From Sphaerolaimus hirsutus (taxonomy: Eukaryota > Nematoda > Chromadorea > Monhysterida > Sphaerolaimidae), in NCBI GenBank assembly GCA_964036195.1, contig OZ038455.1, positions 14,959,855 to 15,023,854 on the forward strand: a stretch of 64,000 nt of DNA, read 5' to 3'. Positions within the stretch are counted from its first letter, which is position 1; each line of letters begins with the position of its first letter. The translations under genes were made by a program, and so were the position numbers. The notes beneath the pieces were generated by a model that had not been told where the DNA came from, made no database searches, and saw only the letters and a program-made list of their open reading frames with translations. Of this stretch, positions 60,328-64,000 are shown one piece after another.

Positions 60328-60610
60328 TCTAAAAGACCCTGTAAAATGTTATGAGTCATGTAAGAGACCTTGTAAAGTGTCAAATGTGATATAAAATGTC
60401 ATGTGCATCCAGTTATTATTGTATCACATATTTTATGTTTTTGTATCCAAATATAATGTTAAAATTTGGATACAAAGACCTAATATATGGATAATTAACA
60501 ATAATATATGGATACACATGGTCTTTTACCTGACAGTTGACACTTAACAGGGTCCTTTAAAATTTACACGACACATGGTATTTACAGGATATTTTACAGG
60601 GTCTGGGACT
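60328..60610. mobile_element. CCCTGTAAAATG palindrome with GTATCCAAAT core
   Basis: GACCCTGTAAAATGTTATGA at the left, TTTTACAGGGTCTGGGACTG at the right, and a GTATCCAAATATAATGTTAA AATTTGGATAC core. It ends 13 bp from the stop codon of the minus-strand gene and may supply part of its 3' UTR. Confidence 0.68.
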
Positions 60611-60622
60611 GTCCCCTGGTAT

Positions 60623-63600
60623 TTACGCGGGTCGGTATTCACCGATCCACTGGCGTCTAAAACGACCGCTGGAGCTGCGCGACTTGCGCATGTTGTTCCT
60701 CGCTCCGGCGGCATTCGCGGCCGCGTTGGTCTCCTCCTCGTCCTCGACGAGTCGCTCCAAATTTGGCGCCCAGCCAATGGTGTTGCTCTCGGCCACGCTG
60801 CCCGACACCACGCTCAGGTTGCTCTCCGAGTGCGCCGGCGAGCCGCCCGACGTTTGAGAGGTTTGCCGCTGCGTGCGAGATTGCTTGTTCGATTCGCACT
60901 GCGGATGATGTGCTCGTGAAGTGCACTGCAGTGGTTTGAAGCGCCTCCCCCCCGTGGTCACACTTCAGAGCCTGATCACACGTAGCATGCAGTGCAACAG
61001 TGCCTGATCACACCTGGTCACCAATGGCATGCACTTCACGAACTTTATCACGGCCCGGCCAGCATCGCACCATAAAGTGTCTCTCAAGTGGCTGTCACAC
61101 TTGAAAAGTGATAGTTTGAGTCGATAAAGTTTAGGTCACTCACATCGGTAGTGTTGTGGGCTGTGCCAGTCGCTTTCTTGCCACTGTTCGCTTTCTTTTC
61201 ATGTCCACTGGCGGGATTTCCACCTGAGTTTTGAAATGGTTTTTTAGTCCATGATTTGTGTGGTTCAATTTATGATTATAACAACAACTATGCCGATGGA
61301 TGAATCAAAGTAATTATCATCATTCGTACCATGAGTTCATGTAGAGTTCGTATCATGGGAAAAGAAAACAAAAACGGAAAATGTACCGTTTAAAAAACTG
61401 TTTTAAAAATTTACAGTATATCCTCGAATAAGCCCCCCCCCTCAAAAAACTCCCGCTTCGAAGTTCGAACGTTTCCACCTTGTTAGCCGAGTGAGGAAAA
61501 AAATCCTCCCCTCGAATAATTCCACACCCAAGTTTGACAGGTAGCAAATGACTGGTTTATTTTTTCAGGGTGGAAATTTTGGTTGGTATTTCGAGGGAGG
61601 CCTTATTCCAGGGGGGGGGTATTATTTCATCAGTAATTTTCGTGAAATTCATAGTGAAGATTACACATTTTCATATGCAAAAACAGTTATTAAATCTGAG
61701 AAAACAGGATATATCGGGACATATCAGTTATATAAACCTCCCAGACCCTATAAAAGACCCTGTAAAATGTCAAAGACCCTGTAAAATGTTATGTGTCATC
61801 TAAAAGACTATGTAAAGTGTCACGTGAATCCAAAAAAATTTCGCGTCCAATTCTTATGTTTTTTTTGTATCCAAATCTTACTTTTGGAAATAAGATTTGG
61901 ATACAAAAAAACAGTTGGATGCCATACAATAAGATTGGGAAACACATGACACTTCACAGGGTCTTTTACATGACACATGACACTTTACAGGGTCTTTCAC
62001 ACTTTACAGGGTCTGGGAGTGGCACCTGTACACAATCAGCGTACCGTATTTCCTCGAAATACCCACCCTTGAATTAACCCCCCCCCCCTCGAAATACCCC
62101 CAGGTGTTTTTGAACTGCGGAAAAAATGCCCCCCTCGAAATACCCCCGTCTTGAATCAGGTACATCATGTATGCGATGTACATGATGTATTAATAGGGGC
62201 GAATTCTCATCACAGCTACAAAATAGACTGCGTTGTGTATCAATGTACGTTTAAATGTACTTGTATATACCGTTTAGTCACGTTTATTACCTGTTTCTGG
62301 TACGTCAAAGCCCATTCCTTACTACGACCGTTCACAAAAATTTCTGGCGAAAAAATAACCCCCCTCGAAATACCCCCCCTCAAAAATTTCACTCTGAAAA
62401 AATAAACCCCCTGGGGGTATTTCGAGAAAATATGGTATATGTGTATCTGCCATGCAAATTGGCATCAATAAATACGTCATGTACTGCACACATGATGTAC
62501 ATCATTCCAGACGGGGGTATTTCAGGTGGGGTATTAATTCAAGGGGGTATTTCGAAGCAATACGGTGAACATTCAGCAGTAAGCTCACCACTAGTATTGA
62601 TTTTATTGCTTACACTTATGGAATTTGTAAAAATTCTGGTTCCGATCCCAGTCTGAAAAACTAGTCACGCTTGAACTGCGCCACATAAAAATGGCGCCAG
62701 CACCATGGCGCCATTCCATCACTAGTACACAATACAGTACACACCAAGGTTGAAAAATGTAGCAATATTGTCCGAGTTGATGCTCAGGTTGGACTTGCTG
62801 TTGTTGTTGCGCTGCATCACCGACATGCTGTCCAGGCGCGATCGCATACTGCCCGAGTCGTTCCCGTGGGTGAGCGTGCTCACCATCCGGTTGACTCTGA
62901 GGGGATTTGCGTGTGTAAATAATAAGTGACCCCACTCTTTGCTCGCTCCATGCGATTTTTTTCGGCGGAAATTTCGAAAACTTATGAATCTGTTCGACAC
63001 GTTTAGGTTGGCTAGAATGGCGCTGCGCACACTAGTTTACCGCCAGATTTTGGTAAACTCATAAATCGACTTTGACCGCATTTGAGTTTACCAGAGTGAG
63101 GTGTCGTTAAACTGCAGTCGATTGGGATTACGAATAACTAATTTCAGTAAACTCAAATGCGTTCAAATCCGATTTATGAGTTTACCAAGATCTGGCAGTA
63201 AACTAGTGTGTGCACGCGCAATGCATCATTTTCGATCTCTGTCAACAGTAGTTGACGGATTCCTCATTCCGGTAAACTGAAATGTGTGCGGCCAATTTCT
63301 TTTATCATAAAATTTTACCCACATCGACACATGCAGCGGGACACAAACTTCACGGAAAAACACTGTCGGACTGATGGAATTAGTCCGGGCAAATTTAGCC
63401 ACTTATAAGCGAGCGATGTTACCTCCAACCTGTATGGTTTGGTCTTTGAGCTGCAGTCGGACACCTTGCTGCGGGCCCGGCTGAACAGCCGCGACGGCAG
63501 CTGGCTCAAATAACGCTTCACTGTGGCCGTCGCCTCTTCGAGATTGGCGCAAAATGACAAATCTTGTCCCGTGGAAACGATATGAAAGAAATTTGTATTG

Positions 63601-64000
63601 GGTCAAATGAATATAAACATTGACGGTGAATATCTACATTCTTCAACAGGAGCCAGTTCCGCAAAATGAGAGGTGAGAAGTTGAATGGCAAAGGCGAAGT
63701 AAAATCGCAAAAGCGAAGTGAAATGGCAAGTGAAATGGCGAAAGCGAAGAGAAATTACTTTTTATTTTTTCCTTCGCTTTCGATATTGCACTTGCCGTTT
63801 CACTTGGCCTTTGTGCTTTTACTTCGCCTTTGCCATTTCACTTCTCATTTTGCGGAACTGGCCCCTAGTAATCTGATAGCCAAAAGTACCTGTTCTCGCT
63901 GGCAGCACGCCCTGCGGCACCAGCTGGTTGCCGAACCTGGAATCACCCGCGTGCGGCAGCGAGCTGTGCGACGCCGTTTTGACCGCTACCTCCGCCTGCT
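60623..64000 (-). CDS. C-terminal part of an unrecognised gene (five exons, 5' end outside window)
   Basis: Exons, in transcript order on the - strand: 64000-63890 (partial), 63535-63430, 62896-62745, 61223-61144, 60898-60623 (stop TAA). Every acceptor/donor pair is AG/GT and all four junction phases fit (1, 2, 1, 0). The roughly 240-residue tail reads QAEVAVKTASHSSLPH ... ATVKRYLSQLPSRLFSRARS ... YRVNRMVSTLTHGNDSGSMR, RSRLDSMSVMQRNNNSKSNL, GHEKKANSGKKATG, SESNLSVVSGSVAESNTIGW, LERLVEDEEETNAA and ends FRRQWIGEYRPA. It is hydrophilic, Ser/Asn/Arg-rich, with many candidate basophilic kinase sites and no membrane segment or known fold. It looks like a disordered cytoplasmic tail of a larger protein. 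I do not recognise the family. Confidence 0.72.
61739..62021. mobile_element. CCCTGTAAAATG palindrome in an intron of the minus-strand gene
   Basis: CCAGACCCTATAAAAGACCC at the left, ACAGGGTCTGGGAGTGG at the right, and a GTATCCAAATCTTAC/GTAAGATTTGGATAC-type core. It looks duplicated at its ends (two CCCTGTAAAATG starts). Confidence 0.68.
62042..62565. mobile_element. TACCGTATTTCCTCGAAATA MITE, compound copy
   Basis: Begins TACCGTATTTCCTCGAAATA; one inverted end (TTTCGAGAAAATATGGTAT) is at about 62436 and another (TTTCGAAGCAATACGGT) at 62565, with a TACATCATGTATGCGATGTA core in between. It lies in the intron between 61223 and 62745. Confidence 0.65.
63016..63222. mobile_element. TIR element, AATGGCGCTGCGCACACTAG ends
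   Basis: Left ATGGCGCTGCGCACACTAGT TTACCGCCAGATTTTGGTAA, right the inverted form with TGCACACACTAGTTTACTG. The outer end is shared with 7631-8164 and 1416-2984, but the interior (GGTAAACTCATAAATCG) differs. Confidence 0.75.
63649..63866. mobile_element. Palindromic MITE with GGRGCCAGTTCCGCAAAATG ends
   Basis: Left GGAGCCAGTTCCGCAAAATG AGAGGTG, right CATTTTGCGGAACTGGCCCC. The interior is AAGTGAAATGGCAAAGGCG words. Family of 4914-5076. It ends 24 bp from the exon at 63890. Confidence 0.75.

Noticed and set aside
60657-60926. Alternative minus-strand frame through the last exon (AVRIEQAISHAAAN)
   Set aside because: The other frame joins the preceding exons in phase and reaches a stop after a tail of consistent composition; this one would need a different upstream phase.

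Overview
The window is nuclear DNA from an invertebrate animal. Six protein-coding genes or parts of genes can be read, all cut by short GT-AG introns. Exons are GC-rich at third codon positions and sit in AT-rich introns packed with small inverted-repeat transposons. Five of the genes are on the + strand and one, cut by the right edge, is on the - strand. The phylum cannot be fixed from the sequence; a protostome-like bilaterian fits the receptor and the amidated-peptide precursor.

Layout. 101-16028: ATP-dependent 6-phosphofructokinase (17 exons from the proximal start, 826 aa), with an alternative, phase-compatible N-terminus encoded by three exons at 101-1390 that includes a second version of the exon carrying the GGDSQG loop. 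16029-21300: intergenic, with a nested palindrome at 17371-18079 and an unassigned 132-codon ORF on the - strand (19926-20324). 21469-25468: cytochrome c oxidase assembly factor COX11 (four secure exons plus a doubtful first one). 25469-34532: no gene seen, many transposon remnants. 34533-37584: a short secreted neuropeptide-type precursor with three near-identical amidated repeats. 41003-47507: a complete alpha-type nicotinic acetylcholine receptor subunit (10 exons, 499 aa). 49496-53529: a WBP2-like protein with a GRAM-type domain and PPxY motifs (7 exons, 247 aa). 53530-60622: intergenic, with a 1.6 kb foldback element and a 0.94 kb hAT-type element. 60623-64000: the last five exons of an unrecognised gene on the - strand.

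The genes do not form a pathway; this is ordinary animal gene order. Glycolysis (PFK) and respiratory-chain assembly (COX11) are housekeeping functions, while the peptide precursor and the receptor point to a nervous system.

The most distinctive non-coding content is the repeat population. At least six non-autonomous families have terminal inverted repeats and 8-bp target-site duplications readable by eye (hAT-type), and most have interiors made of inverted arrays of one 5-7 bp word (GCGCCA, GGAAAACG, CGGGAT, TTTACG, AATAAAAT). Others are a Tc1/mariner-type family with TA flanks, near-perfect palindromes up to 1.6 kb, and families with the ends CAGTCCCAGACCCTGTAAA, TACCGTATTTCCTCGAAAT, TATACTCGGCGGAC and TTGGCGCNNCGCACACT. 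Several are nested, and in two cases the target-site duplication gives the order of insertion.
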